A stretch of DNA of 64,000 bases from NCBI RefSeq assembly GCF_031348265.1, contig NZ_CP133771.1, forward strand, positions 5,580,001-5,644,000, given 5' to 3'. Origin of the DNA: Streptomyces collinus (GTDB taxonomy: Bacteria > Actinomycetota > Actinomycetes > Streptomycetales > Streptomycetaceae). A program made the translations under genes and the position numbers. Shown here in pieces: positions 15,978 to 24,329 of this stretch. The notes below the pieces were generated by a model. The model worked only from the letters and a program-made list of their open reading frames with translations, was not told where the DNA came from and made no database searches. How positions within the stretch are numbered: position 1 is the stretch's first letter; every line of letters begins with the position of its first letter.

Positions 15978-18900
15978 TTGCGCAGACAAGTGAAAAGGGC
16001 GTGCGCGGCCACGGTCGCCACAGCGGCGGCCGTGGCCCTGGCGGCGGGTATGACCAGCCCGGCGTCGGCCAACGGCGAGCAGGCGGCAGCGTCCGCCAAG
16101 CCGGCGTCCCTTACCGCCAAGCACCGCATCACACTGATCACCGGTGACCGCGTCGTCCTGGACGCCAAGGGCCGTGTCATCGGCCTGGAGCATGCCAAGG
16201 GCCGCGAGAACGTACCCGTCCAGATCCGCAAGGTCGACGGCCACACCCTTGTCATCCCGGTCGACGCGGCCCGCCTGGTCGCCACCGGCAAGCTCGACCA
16301 GCGGCTCTTCGACGTCACCGAGCTGAACAAGTCCACGACCCGGAAGGCCCAGAAGAAGGGCCTGAAGGTCATCGTCGGCTACCGGGGAAGCGCCGCGTCC
16401 ACCAAGGCCGACGTCCGTGAGGCCGGCACCCTGCGCCACACGCTGAAGTCCGTGAACGCGGACGCGGTGCAGACGCCGCAGGCGGAGACGCCCGAGCTGT
16501 GGGACGCGGTCACCAACGGCGAGAAGACCGCCTCCGGTATCGCGCACGTCTGGCTCGACGGCGTCCGCAAGGCCAGCCTCGACAAGTCCGTCCCCCAGAT
16601 CGGCACCCCGAAGGCGTGGGCGGCCGGCTACGACGGCAAGGGCACCAAGATCGCCGTCCTGGACACCGGTGTGGACGCCACCCACGACGACCTCAAGGGT
16701 CAGGTGGCCGGCGCCAAGAACTTCACCACCTCGCCCGACGCCACCGACAAGGTCGGCCACGGCACGCACGTCGCCTCCATCGCGGCGGGCACCGGCAAGA
16801 AGTCCGGCGGCAAGTACAAGGGTGTCGCGCCCGGCGCGAAGATCCTCAACGGCAAGGTCCTCGACGACGGCGGATTCGGCAGCGACTCCGAGATCCTCGC
16901 CGGCATGGAGTGGGCCGTCGCCGAGGGCGCCGACGTCATCAACATGAGCCTGGGCGGCGGCGACACGCCCGCGATCGACCCGCTGGAAGCGGCGGTGAAC
17001 AAGCTGTCCGACGAGAAGGGCGTCCTGTTCGCCATCGCGGCCGGCAACGAGGGCGACTTCGGCGAGCAGACCATCGGCTCCCCGGGCAGCGCCGCCGCGG
17101 CTCTCACCGTCGGCGCGGTCGACGACAAGGACAAGCTCGCCGACTTCTCCAGCCGCGGCCCCGGCATGGACGGCGCCCTCAAGCCCGACGTGACCGCGCC
17201 CGGCGTGGACATCACGGCGGCCTCCGCCCCGGGCAACCAGATAGCCCAGGAGGTCGGCGAGAAGCCCGCCGGCTACATGACGATCTCCGGTACGTCGATG
17301 GCGACCCCGCATGTCGCGGGCGCGGCGGCGATCCTCAAGCAGCAGCACCCGGAGTGGAAGTACGCCGAGCTGAAGGGCGCCCTCACCGGCTCCACCAAGG
17401 GCGGCAAGTACACCCCGTTCGAGCAGGGTTCGGGCCGGATCCAGGTCGACCAGGCCATCAAGCAGTCCGTGATCGCCGAGCCGGCCTCGGTGAGCTTCGG
17501 TGTGCAGCAGTGGCCCCACACCGACGACAAGCCGGTCACCAAGGAGCTGACGTACCGCAACCTCGGTACGAAGGACGTCACGCTGAAGCTGGCGTCGACG
17601 GCCACCAACCCGAAGGGCCAGGCCGCCCCGGCCGGCTTCTTCAAGCTCGGTGCCACCTCGGTGACGGTCCCGGCCGGCGGCAAGGCCTCCGTGCCGTTCA
17701 CCGTCAACACCAAGCTGGGCGGCACGGTCGACGGCGCGTACTCGTCGTACGTGACGGCCACGGGCGGCGGCCAGACCGTCCGCACGGCGGCGGCGGTGCA
17801 GCGCGAGGTCGAGTCGTACGACGTGACGCTGAAGTTCCTCGACCGCGACGGCAAGGCGGCGAAGAACTACAACGCCGACCTGACCGGCATCACGGGCAAG
17901 AACAAGGGCAAGTCGTCCATGCCGTACGACGAGGACGGCACGGTCACCGCCCGTGTCCCCAAGGGCACCTACGTCCTGAACACGAACATCTTCGCGGGCG
18001 ACGACCCGGAGAAGTTCGAGGGCGTCGACTGGCTGGCCCAGCCCAAGCTGAACGTCACCAAGAACACGACGGTCACGCTGGACGCCCGCAAGGCCAAGCC
18101 GGTGGACATCACCGTCCCGGCCACGGGCGTCAAGTCGGAGTTCGCCTCCGCCGACTACACCGTGGAGGCCGGTGAGGGCAGCTACGGCTTCGGCTGGTGG
18201 CTGGACTCCTTCGCCGACATCCGCACCGCCCACGTCGGTTCGCAGATCACCGACGGTTCGGTGACCCAGCAGTGGGACGGCCACTGGTCCAAGGGCGGCA
18301 AGGAGGAGTACGACGTCATCGCCGGCGGCCCGGTCAAGCAGCTCGCGACCGGTTTCACCAAGCACTACAAGGCGAGCGAGCTCGCCACGGTGAAGGCCGG
18401 CCTCGGCGCGTCGGCGAGCGGCAAGAAGGGCTCCGTCAACGCGGTGGGCTGGATGCCGTGGAGCTCCAGCGCCTCCTCGATCGGCATCCAGCAGACCCTG
18501 CCCGGCACCCGCACCCTGCACCTGTCCGCGCAGGGCGGCGTGAAGTGGCAGCTGGAGTTCGCCCAGTCCGGCGGTGTCGACGCCGACGGGTTCCCGGTCG
18601 ACGAGGCCGCCTACGCGATGGGCACGCACAAGTTCGCCGCCGGCAAGAGCTACTCGAAGACCGTCAACACGGCAGTCTTCGGACCGCGCCTGAGCGGCGA
18701 CTTCGGGGTCTTCCGTGAGGGCAACGAGATCTACGGTTCCCTGCCGCTGTTCGCCGACGGCAAGGGCAACGTGGGCTACTCGGAGTTCTCCGCGGTCGAC
18801 ACGACCCTCTACCGCAACGGCACCAAGGTCGGCAGCAACGACGACCCGCTGTTCGGCGACAAGCAGTTCAAGGTCCCGGCCGGTGACGCCGCGTACAAGC

Positions 18901-19304
18901 TGACGACGTCGGTCAAGCGCAGCGTCAAGGTCGCCGCGGCCTCCACCCGCGTCGACGCCAGCTGGACGTTCCGCTCGAAGAAGACCAGCGACATCACCAA
19001 GCTGCCCGTCTCCACGGCCCGCTTCCTCGCGGCCACGGGTCTGGACAGCAAGGCCCCGGCCGACAAGACCGTCAAGATCCCGGTCACCGTCGAGGGCGCG
19101 GCCAAGGGCAGCAACCTGAAGTCGCTGTCGGTGTACGCGTCGTACGACTACGGCAAGACCTGGAAGAAGCTCACCGTCAAGGACGGCAAGGTGAGCGTCA
19201 AGAACCCGGCGAAGGGGAAGGGCATCTCCTTCCACGCCAAGATCGCCGACAAGAAGGGCAACAAGTCGACGATCTCGATCTACAACGCGTACTACGGCAA
19301 GTGA
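15978..19304 (+). CDS. Secreted S8-family subtilisin-like serine protease, large
   Basis: 1108 residues. A Tat- or Sec-type signal peptide (RRQVKRA then a long Ala/Val core, cleavage near ASA-NG) is followed by a propeptide-like region to about 200. The S8 catalytic domain spans ~210-480. The triad is Asp229 in AVLDTGVDA, His261 in GHGTHVASIAAG and Ser440 in SGTSMATPHVAG, with oxyanion Asn357 in AAGNEG. About 600 residues of beta-rich C-terminal domains follow, probably substrate- or wall-binding. The TTG at 15978 is chosen because AAGGGGG sits just upstream; GTG at 15990 is the alternative. Related enzymes feed extracellular protein degradation. A hairpin at 19331 ends the unit. Confidence 0.9.
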   Translation: MRRQVKRACAATVATAAAVALAAGMTSPASANGEQAAASAKPASLTAKHRITLITGDRVVLDAKGRVIGLEHAKGRENVPVQIRKVDGHTLVIPVDAARLVATGKLDQRLFDVTELNKSTTRKAQKKGLKVIVGYRGSAASTKADVREAGTLRHTLKSVNADAVQTPQAETPELWDAVTNGEKTASGIAHVWLDGVRKASLDKSVPQIGTPKAWAAGYDGKGTKIAVLDTGVDATHDDLKGQVAGAKNFTTSPDATDKVGHGTHVASIAAGTGKKSGGKYKGVAPGAKILNGKVLDDGGFGSDSEILAGMEWAVAEGADVINMSLGGGDTPAIDPLEAAVNKLSDEKGVLFAIAAGNEGDFGEQTIGSPGSAAAALTVGAVDDKDKLADFSSRGPGMDGALKPDVTAPGVDITAASAPGNQIAQEVGEKPAGYMTISGTSMATPHVAGAAAILKQQHPEWKYAELKGALTGSTKGGKYTPFEQGSGRIQVDQAIKQSVIAEPASVSFGVQQWPHTDDKPVTKELTYRNLGTKDVTLKLASTATNPKGQAAPAGFFKLGATSVTVPAGGKASVPFTVNTKLGGTVDGAYSSYVTATGGGQTVRTAAAVQREVESYDVTLKFLDRDGKAAKNYNADLTGITGKNKGKSSMPYDEDGTVTARVPKGTYVLNTNIFAGDDPEKFEGVDWLAQPKLNVTKNTTVTLDARKAKPVDITVPATGVKSEFASADYTVEAGEGSYGFGWWLDSFADIRTAHVGSQITDGSVTQQWDGHWSKGGKEEYDVIAGGPVKQLATGFTKHYKASELATVKAGLGASASGKKGSVNAVGWMPWSSSASSIGIQQTLPGTRTLHLSAQGGVKWQLEFAQSGGVDADGFPVDEAAYAMGTHKFAAGKSYSKTVNTAVFGPRLSGDFGVFREGNEIYGSLPLFADGKGNVGYSEFSAVDTTLYRNGTKVGSNDDPLFGDKQFKVPAGDAAYKLTTSVKRSVKVAAASTRVDASWTFRSKKTSDITKLPVSTARFLAATGLDSKAPADKTVKIPVTVEGAAKGSNLKSLSVYASYDYGKTWKKLTVKDGKVSVKNPAKGKGISFHAKIADKKGNKSTISIYNAYYGK

Positions 19305-19330
19305 CCAAGCCCTAGGGCAAGCGCGTTGAC

Positions 19331-19362
19331 GGCCCGTCGGAAGCCTCGGCTTCCGGCGGGCC
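19331..19362. terminator. Terminator hairpin after the subtilase gene
   Basis: GGCCCG-T-CGGAAGCC (19331-19345) pairs with GGCTTCCG-G-CGGGCC (19348-19362) with one internal mismatch and a TC loop. It falls between the protease stop and the TAGGGT box of the next gene. Confidence 0.75.
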
Positions 19363-19385
19363 TGCCGCGTCAGTAGGGTCCTCGC

Positions 19386-19898
19386 ATGACCGCCGCAGTG
19401 ACCGCCATGATCACCGCCGTCGTGGGCGTCCTCGGAACGCTCTTCGCACCGGTACTCGGCCAGCGGCTCTCCGCACGGCAGCGGGACGAGGAGACCCGGG
19501 CCGACGAGCGGCGACGGCGGTTCGAGGAGCGCAGAGACGCGTACACGGCGATGAACAGGGCCTCGCGCCAGTTCCACACGCTCCTGAAGGACGCCCTGCA
19601 CCGCATCCGCGACGGGGTCTACGGCGATGCCGAACGCGGCCGGCTCGAAGAGACCCGGCGCGACTACCGGGACCGGTACGCCGAGGCGCAGATGATCGTG
19701 CCGGAGCGGATCCTGGAGGCCTCACGGTCGGTGAACGAGGTCCTCGCGGGCATCGACGCGGCGGTCAAACGGCTCGACCGCGGCGTGGCCCGGGACGGCG
19801 AGAGCGCCGAGGGAGCACTCCTGGACCTGAAGGAGGCCGAACCGCGGCTGTCCGCGATGCGCAGGCTGATGCGGGAGGACCTCGGCGTCGACGACTGA
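19386..19898 (+). CDS. Hypothetical protein with N-terminal hydrophobic segment and coiled-coil
   Basis: 170 residues. The first 20 residues (MTAAVTAMITAVVGVLGTLF) form one hydrophobic segment that could anchor the protein. The remainder is highly charged and helical (RQRDEETRADERRRRFEERRDAY), as in a coiled-coil. TAGGGT at 19374-19379 lies six bases before the ATG, which suggests a leaderless transcript. I do not recognise a family. Small membrane-tethered coiled-coil proteins of this kind are common in Streptomyces with no assigned role. Confidence 0.72.
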   Translation: MTAAVTAMITAVVGVLGTLFAPVLGQRLSARQRDEETRADERRRRFEERRDAYTAMNRASRQFHTLLKDALHRIRDGVYGDAERGRLEETRRDYRDRYAEAQMIVPERILEASRSVNEVLAGIDAAVKRLDRGVARDGESAEGALLDLKEAEPRLSAMRRLMREDLGVDD

Positions 19899-19933
19899 GA
19901 CGAGGAGGACTCCTCCTATTCCTCCTACTCCTC

Positions 19934-20848
19934 CTACTCCGACGGCGCCGACGCCCTCGTGCCGGAGCGGGTCGCGTCCGCCCCCCAGCTCGCCAGCAGG
20001 CGCAGGGCCTCCGCCGACGGGGTGCCCGGTTCCGCGTGGTACGTGATCAGGGACTGCTCGCTCTCGTCTACCAGGCGGAACGTCTCGAAGGACAGGGCCA
20101 GCTCGCCGACCAGGGGATGGCGCATGCGCTTGACGCCGTAACTCTTCTCCTTGACGTCGTGGGCGGCCCACAGGCGGCGGAAGTCCTCGCTCTTCACCGA
20201 CAGCTCGCCCACCAGGGCCGACAGCCTCGGGTCGTCCGGGTGGCAGCCCGCGTCCATGCGCAGGTAGCCGACCATGTCGGACGCCTTCTGCTCCCACTCC
20301 AGGTACAGCTCGCGGTACTCCGGGCGCAGGAACACCATCCGCGCCCAGTTCCGCTCCTGGGCCGGCACCTCGGCCCAGTCGCCGAAGAGGGCCGAGGCCA
20401 TGCGGTTCCAGGCCAGGATGTCGGAGCGGCGTCCGACGATGTACGCGGGGACGCTCTCGATCGAGTCCAGCAGATGCCGCAGCGCCGGCCGCACCTGCTG
20501 GCTGCGTGCCGCCGGCTTCTTCTTGTGCTGCTTCGGCTTCGCCAGATGCATCAGGTGCGCGTGCTCGGCGTCGCTCAGCCGCAGGGCGTGCGCGATCGAG
20601 TCCAGCACCTCCGCCGAGACGTTGCGGCCGTTGCCCTGCTCCAGCCGCGTGTAGTACGCCACGGAGACCCCGGCCAGCTGCGCCAGCTCCTCGCGGCGCA
20701 GCCCCGGCACCCGGCGCCGCCCGAAGTCGGGCAGCCCCACGTCCTCGGGCTTCAGCCGGGCCCGCCGGGTGCGCAGGAACTCGCTGAGCTCGGCGCGCCG
20801 GTCCAGGCCGCCGCCGGCCGTACGTGCGGGTTCGGGCTGCTCGTCCAT
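19934..20848 (-). CDS. XRE-family regulator with MmyB-like ligand-binding domain
   Basis: 304 residues. The N-terminal helix-turn-helix (~10-75) includes LRTRRARLKPEDVG, RRVPGLRREELAQLAGVSVA and YYTRLEQGNGRNVSAEVL. The C-terminal part (~110-290) is the MmyB-like PAS-type domain, with NILAWN-like DILAWNRMASALFGDW, then RNWARMVFLRPEYRELY and a conserved LTTYHAEPGTPSAEAL-like end. This family often sits next to an oxidoreductase gene it controls and is thought to bind fatty-acid-like ligands. Here it is divergent from the alcohol dehydrogenase gene, with an inverted repeat in the shared promoter region at 20868-20917, supporting local control. Confidence 0.88.
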   Translation of the reverse strand: MDEQPEPARTAGGGLDRRAELSEFLRTRRARLKPEDVGLPDFGRRRVPGLRREELAQLAGVSVAYYTRLEQGNGRNVSAEVLDSIAHALRLSDAEHAHLMHLAKPKQHKKKPAARSQQVRPALRHLLDSIESVPAYIVGRRSDILAWNRMASALFGDWAEVPAQERNWARMVFLRPEYRELYLEWEQKASDMVGYLRMDAGCHPDDPRLSALVGELSVKSEDFRRLWAAHDVKEKSYGVKRMRHPLVGELALSFETFRLVDESEQSLITYHAEPGTPSAEALRLLASWGADATRSGTRASAPSE

Positions 20849-20867
20849 GCCGTCCAGTATTCACGGT

Positions 20868-20917
20868 CGTACGCACACGAGCCTGACCCCACCAGTGGTA
20901 CGCACCGTGTGCGTACG
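20868..20917. promoter_or_regulatory. Inverted repeat operator candidate between XRE regulator and adh
   Basis: CGTACGCACAC (20868-20878) and its exact complement GTGTGCGTACG (20907-20917) flank 28 bases. A third TACGCAC heptamer lies inside the spacer near 20899-20905. Three half-sites between two divergent genes is a classic layout for autoregulation and control of the neighbour. Confidence 0.6.
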
Positions 20918-21029
20918 CAAAAGCGTGGTCTGGGTGGACGCTCGCGGATCGGGCACGCTGGTGATCGTGCCCGGTCAGAAGATCCAGAAGGCAGCCGGGC
21001 ACACAACCCCCGCTAGGAGAACCCCCGGC

Positions 21030-22070
21030 ATGACCACTGTTGCTGCGTACGCCGCTCCCGCTCCCAAGGCTCCGCTGGAGCGCACCACCATCGAGCGCCG
21101 CGAGGTCCGCGAGTTCGACGTCCTGATCGACATCAAGTTCGCCGGCATCTGCCACTCGGACATCCACCAGGCCCAGGAGGGCTGGGGCGAGGCGATCTTC
21201 CCGATGGTCCCCGGCCACGAGATAGCCGGTGTCGTCACCGAGGTCGGCCCGGGCGTCACGAAGTTCGCCGTCGGCGACCGCGTCGGCGTCGGCTGCATGG
21301 TCGACTCCTGCCGCGAGTGCGAGAACTGCAAGGCCGGGCGCGAGCAGTACTGCGTCAAGGGCAACGTGCCCACGTACAACGGCATCGGCAAGGACGGCGA
21401 GCCCACCTACGGCGGCTACGCGCAGAAGGTCGTCGTCGACGAGAACTTCGTCGTCCGCATCCCCGACGGGCTGTCGCTCGACGTCGCGGCCCCGCTGCTG
21501 TGCGCCGGCATCACCCTGTACTCCCCGCTCAAGCGCTTCGGCGCCGGCCCCGGCAAGAAGGTCGCGATCGTCGGCCTGGGCGGCCTCGGCCACATGGGCG
21601 TCAAGATCGCCAACGCCCTCGGTGCCGAGGTGACCGTGCTGTCGCAGTCCCTGCGCAAGCAGGAGGACGGCCTGCGACTGGGCGCGGCCCACTACTACGC
21701 CACCAGCGACCCGAAGACCTTCGAGGAGCTGGCCGGCACGTTCGACCTGATCGTGTCCACGGTCTCCGCCCCGCTGGACTTCAACGCCTACCTGTCGCTG
21801 CTGAAGACCGAGGGCACGCTGGCGAACGTCGGCGCCCCCGAGGAGCCGATCTCCCTCAACCTCTTCTCGGTGATCGGCGGCGGCAAGACCCTCGCCGGTT
21901 CCATGATCGGCGGCATCGCGGAAACCCAGGAGATGCTGGACTTCTGCGCCGAGCACGGCCTCGGCGCCGAGATCGAGCTGATCCGCGGTGACCAGATCAA
22001 CGAGGCGTACGAGCGCGTCCAGGGCAGCGACGTGCGCTACCGGTTCGTGATCGACACGGCGACGATCTGA
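21030..22070 (+). CDS. Zinc-dependent NAD(P)-dependent alcohol dehydrogenase
   Basis: 346 residues, ATG at 21030 with AGGAGA upstream. Cinnamyl-alcohol-dehydrogenase type of the medium-chain family. Catalytic zinc ligands are Cys in GICHSDIHQAQEGWG and the His/Glu of PGHEIAGVVTEVG. The structural zinc site is the four-Cys lobe in MVDSCRECENCKAGREQYC. The Rossmann motif GLGGLGHMGVKIANALGAEV is intact. It reduces aldehydes or oxidises primary alcohols in the cytoplasm. The divergent XRE/MmyB-like regulator probably controls it. A terminator follows at 22121. Confidence 0.92.
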   Translation: MTTVAAYAAPAPKAPLERTTIERREVREFDVLIDIKFAGICHSDIHQAQEGWGEAIFPMVPGHEIAGVVTEVGPGVTKFAVGDRVGVGCMVDSCRECENCKAGREQYCVKGNVPTYNGIGKDGEPTYGGYAQKVVVDENFVVRIPDGLSLDVAAPLLCAGITLYSPLKRFGAGPGKKVAIVGLGGLGHMGVKIANALGAEVTVLSQSLRKQEDGLRLGAAHYYATSDPKTFEELAGTFDLIVSTVSAPLDFNAYLSLLKTEGTLANVGAPEEPISLNLFSVIGGGKTLAGSMIGGIAETQEMLDFCAEHGLGAEIELIRGDQINEAYERVQGSDVRYRFVIDTATI

Positions 22071-22120
22071 CCGCCGACCTGCTGACCTGCTGACCTGCCG
22101 ACCTGCTGGACAGCACCCTC

Positions 22121-22151
22121 TGAGGGCCCCGGCCGCGTGCCGGGGCCCTCA
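22121..22151. terminator. Terminator hairpin after adh
   Basis: TGAGGGCCCCGGC (22121-22133) pairs perfectly with GCCGGGGCCCTCA (22139-22151), loop CGCGT. Just before it (22075-22110) GACCTGCTGACCTGC-type pentamers repeat in tandem. Confidence 0.8.
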
Positions 22152-22180
22152 GGGCGTTTCGCGATGCACGACGGGGCGCA

Positions 22181-22228
22181 CGCGGGGTACACGTGGGGGA
22201 GTGCGCGGGGTACACGTGAGGGGAGTGC
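22181..22228 (+). repeat. Two tandem copies of a 24-base unit
   Basis: GCGGGGTACACGTG followed by GGGGAGTGC occurs twice head to tail (about 22182-22203 and 22205-22228). The second copy has one extra base. It contains CACGTG/TACACGTG and lies 40 bases before the VOC gene, so it may be a duplicated regulator site. Confidence 0.5.
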
Positions 22229-22267
22229 ACCAGGGGGGTCCGCCAGGTACGTCAGGGGAGGCCCACC

Positions 22268-22651
22268 ATGACCGTGCAGCTGAACCACACCATCGTCGCC
22301 GCCCACGACAAGCGCGCCTCGGCCCGGTTCCTCGCCGACCTCCTGGGGCTCGACGTGAGTCCTCCCTACGGCCCGTTCCTCCCGGTCGAGATCTCCAACG
22401 GCGTGACCCTCGACTTCATGGACAGCCCCGGCGCCATCACGCCGCAGCACTACGCCTTCCTCGTCTCCGAGGACGAGTTCGACGAGATCTTCGGCCGCAT
22501 CCGGGAAGCCGGTCTGACGTACTGGGCGGACCCGTTCCACAGCCGTCCCGGCGAGATCAACCACAACGACGGCGGCCGTGGGACCTACTTCGACGACCCC
22601 GACGGACACCGCCTGGAGATCATCACGAGGCCCTACGGCAGCGGCGGCTGA
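22268..22651 (+). CDS. VOC (glyoxalase/bleomycin-resistance) family protein
   Basis: 127 residues, one vicinal-oxygen-chelate unit. Landmarks are LNHTIVAAHDKRASARFLADLL at the start with a metal-type His, an EVQ-like internal strand, and the C-terminal YFDDPDGHRLEIITRPYG, where the Glu is the usual metal ligand. The family includes glyoxalases, dioxygenases and antibiotic-binding proteins; the sequence does not choose among them. The start has AGGGGAGG upstream. It is followed by an SDR gene on the same strand 104 bases later. Confidence 0.85.
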   Translation: MTVQLNHTIVAAHDKRASARFLADLLGLDVSPPYGPFLPVEISNGVTLDFMDSPGAITPQHYAFLVSEDEFDEIFGRIREAGLTYWADPFHSRPGEINHNDGGRGTYFDDPDGHRLEIITRPYGSGG

Positions 22652-22755
22652 GCCGTCGCCGGGTCCCCCGCACCCTCGCGCGTCACATCGCCGTGCCGCC
22701 GCACGTCATACCGGCGAAAGGCGACATCACACGGCGAACGAGCTGGGGAGCAGTC

Positions 22756-23532
22756 ATGACATCACCGATCCTGGTCACCGGCGGCACGGGCACCCTGGGC
22801 GGCCACGTCGTCCCGCTGCTGCGCGCCTCCGGCCACGGCGTGCGGATCCTCACCCGGCACGCCCGACCCGCCACGGACGGCATCGCGTACGTCACCGGCG
22901 ACCTGCTGAAGGGCGAGGGCGTCGAGGCCGCCGTCGACGGGGTGGAGACGGTGCTGCACCTGGCGGGCGGCCCCAAGGGCGACGACGAGTCCACCCGCAC
23001 GCTGGTACGCGCCGCATCCCGGGCCGGCGTACGCCACCTGCTCTACATCTCCGTCATCGGCGCCGACCGGGTCCCGCTGGCATGGATGCGGACGAAGCTG
23101 GAGTCGGAGCGGGCCGTCGCCGGTTCGGGCATCCCGTGGACGACCTTGCGCGCGGCCCAGTTCCACGACCTCGCGTTCACCATGGTCGAGAAGATGGCGA
23201 AGCTGCCGGTGTTCCCCGTCCCGGGCGGCCTCCGGCTCCAGCCCGTCGATGCGCGCGAGGTCGCCGCGCGCCTCGCGGAACTGGCGCTCGGCGCCCCGTC
23301 CGGCCTGGTCCCGGACCTGACCGGGCCGGACGTCCACGACCTCGCCGCCCTGGCCCGTCCCTACCTCGGTCTGCTCGGCAGGCGCCGCCCGATGCTGCCG
23401 GTGCGCATCCCCGGCAAGGCGGGGCGGGCCTACCGGGCGGGGGCGAACCTGACGCTGGACGGGGCGCAGGCCGGGAAGCGGACGTGGAAGGAGTTCCTGG
23501 GGGAGAGGCTGGGCCGGGCGGTGTCCCTCTGA
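22756..23532 (+). CDS. NAD(P)-binding SDR/NmrA-like oxidoreductase
   Basis: 258 residues. Atypical short-chain dehydrogenase: N-terminal dinucleotide motif VTGGTGTLGGHVVPLL, then ILTRHARP, GDLLKGEGVEAAVDGVETVLHLAGG and a YISVIGADRVP stretch. There is no YxxxK catalytic pair in the usual place (WMRTKLESERAV takes it), which puts it with NmrA/complex-I-NDUFA9-like proteins that bind NAD(P) and often act as redox sensors or quinone-type reductases. Substrate unknown. The gene runs close to the neighbouring pseudogene, with which it is convergent. Confidence 0.85.
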   Translation: MTSPILVTGGTGTLGGHVVPLLRASGHGVRILTRHARPATDGIAYVTGDLLKGEGVEAAVDGVETVLHLAGGPKGDDESTRTLVRAASRAGVRHLLYISVIGADRVPLAWMRTKLESERAVAGSGIPWTTLRAAQFHDLAFTMVEKMAKLPVFPVPGGLRLQPVDAREVAARLAELALGAPSGLVPDLTGPDVHDLAALARPYLGLLGRRRPMLPVRIPGKAGRAYRAGANLTLDGAQAGKRTWKEFLGERLGRAVSL

Positions 23533-23535
23533 CCC

Positions 23536-24271
23536 CAGGACCCCTGCCCGCTGTGCCGGGCGGGTCCTGCTCCTCGAAGGTCCACACAGCGCGTGACCCC
23601 GGGCCGACCACGAGGGCCGAGTGGCCGATCCGCTCCACGTGCCGGTACGACACCGTCTGGTTCAGCGACATCTCGACCTGCCCCAGGCTCACCCGCTCCA
23701 CGGGCACGGAGTCGAAGCGGATCGTCGTGCCGCCGCCGTCCGCGACGACGCCCCCGCCCGGCAGCGCCCGGACCGCGAAACCGTCGGCCTTCGGCAACGG
23801 CACCGTGCCGGCGACGTCCCGTGTCGGTCACCGCGAGCCGGATCCCGGTCACCTCCCGCATCAGGCGGTCGCGGTAGGAGTCGGCCAGGTAGCGCTCGCG
23901 GCCCACGTCACCGGGGTGGGAGGCGGGCTCGGAGCTGGCGCGCGGGTCGGCGAAGTGCTCGGGCCGGTACTCCCGAACAACTCCAGGTAGGTCTCGCGCC
24001 CCGTCGGACAGCGGCCGGTCCAGGTCTGCCCGCCGGTGCCGGTCGTGGTGCGGACCTGGAAGGCGGCGAAGTCCCGCAGACAGGAGGAGTGCTCGATGGC
24101 GTCCGCGGTCTCCCGGTCGAGCACGCCGTGGGCGTGGTTGCAGAACAGCAGTTGCCGCCCGGTCGCCGAGCGGTCCTGCTCCGCCCGTGCGGTGCCCGCT
24201 CCGCCCTGGACAGCCCCCGCGGAGGCCAGAGCGATGACCATGACCAGCTGTGACGCTCGTCTCAGGACCAT
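23536..24271 (-). pseudogene. Frameshifted DUF5829-like secreted protein
   Basis: No single reading frame covers this region. Three minus-strand frames together read as one protein. A signal peptide (VMVIALASAGAVQGGAGTA) and LLFCNHAHGVLDRETADAIE come first, up to ETYLELFG. EHFADPRASSEPASHPGDVG and the segment RYLADSYRDRLMREVTGIRLAV are in a second frame. LPKADGFAVRALPGGGVVAD to VWTFEEQD is in a third. The breaks fall near 23965-23978 and near 23815-23826. The third frame runs on without a stop, so the 3' end is also altered. The DUF5829 name is from memory of the HAYGVLDRETADAI-type opening. A sequencing error is possible but would have to occur at least twice. Confidence 0.68.
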
Positions 24272-24329
24272 GCGACGGAGCGTAGGGCGGCAGGAGACGC
24301 TTCCGCTGTGAATGGCTCCCTTTGCGGGG

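Noticed and set aside
15870..19601. 1243-codon minus-strand frame over the subtilase gene
   Set aside because: The opposite strand encodes a full subtilase with triad and signal peptide. The antisense frame is Arg/Gly/Leu-rich without any recognisable domain.
22075..22110. CRISPR-like short repeats GACCTGCTGACCTGC
   Set aside because: The units are directly adjacent, five to ten bases long and without spacers. They are simple tandem repeats beside a terminator.
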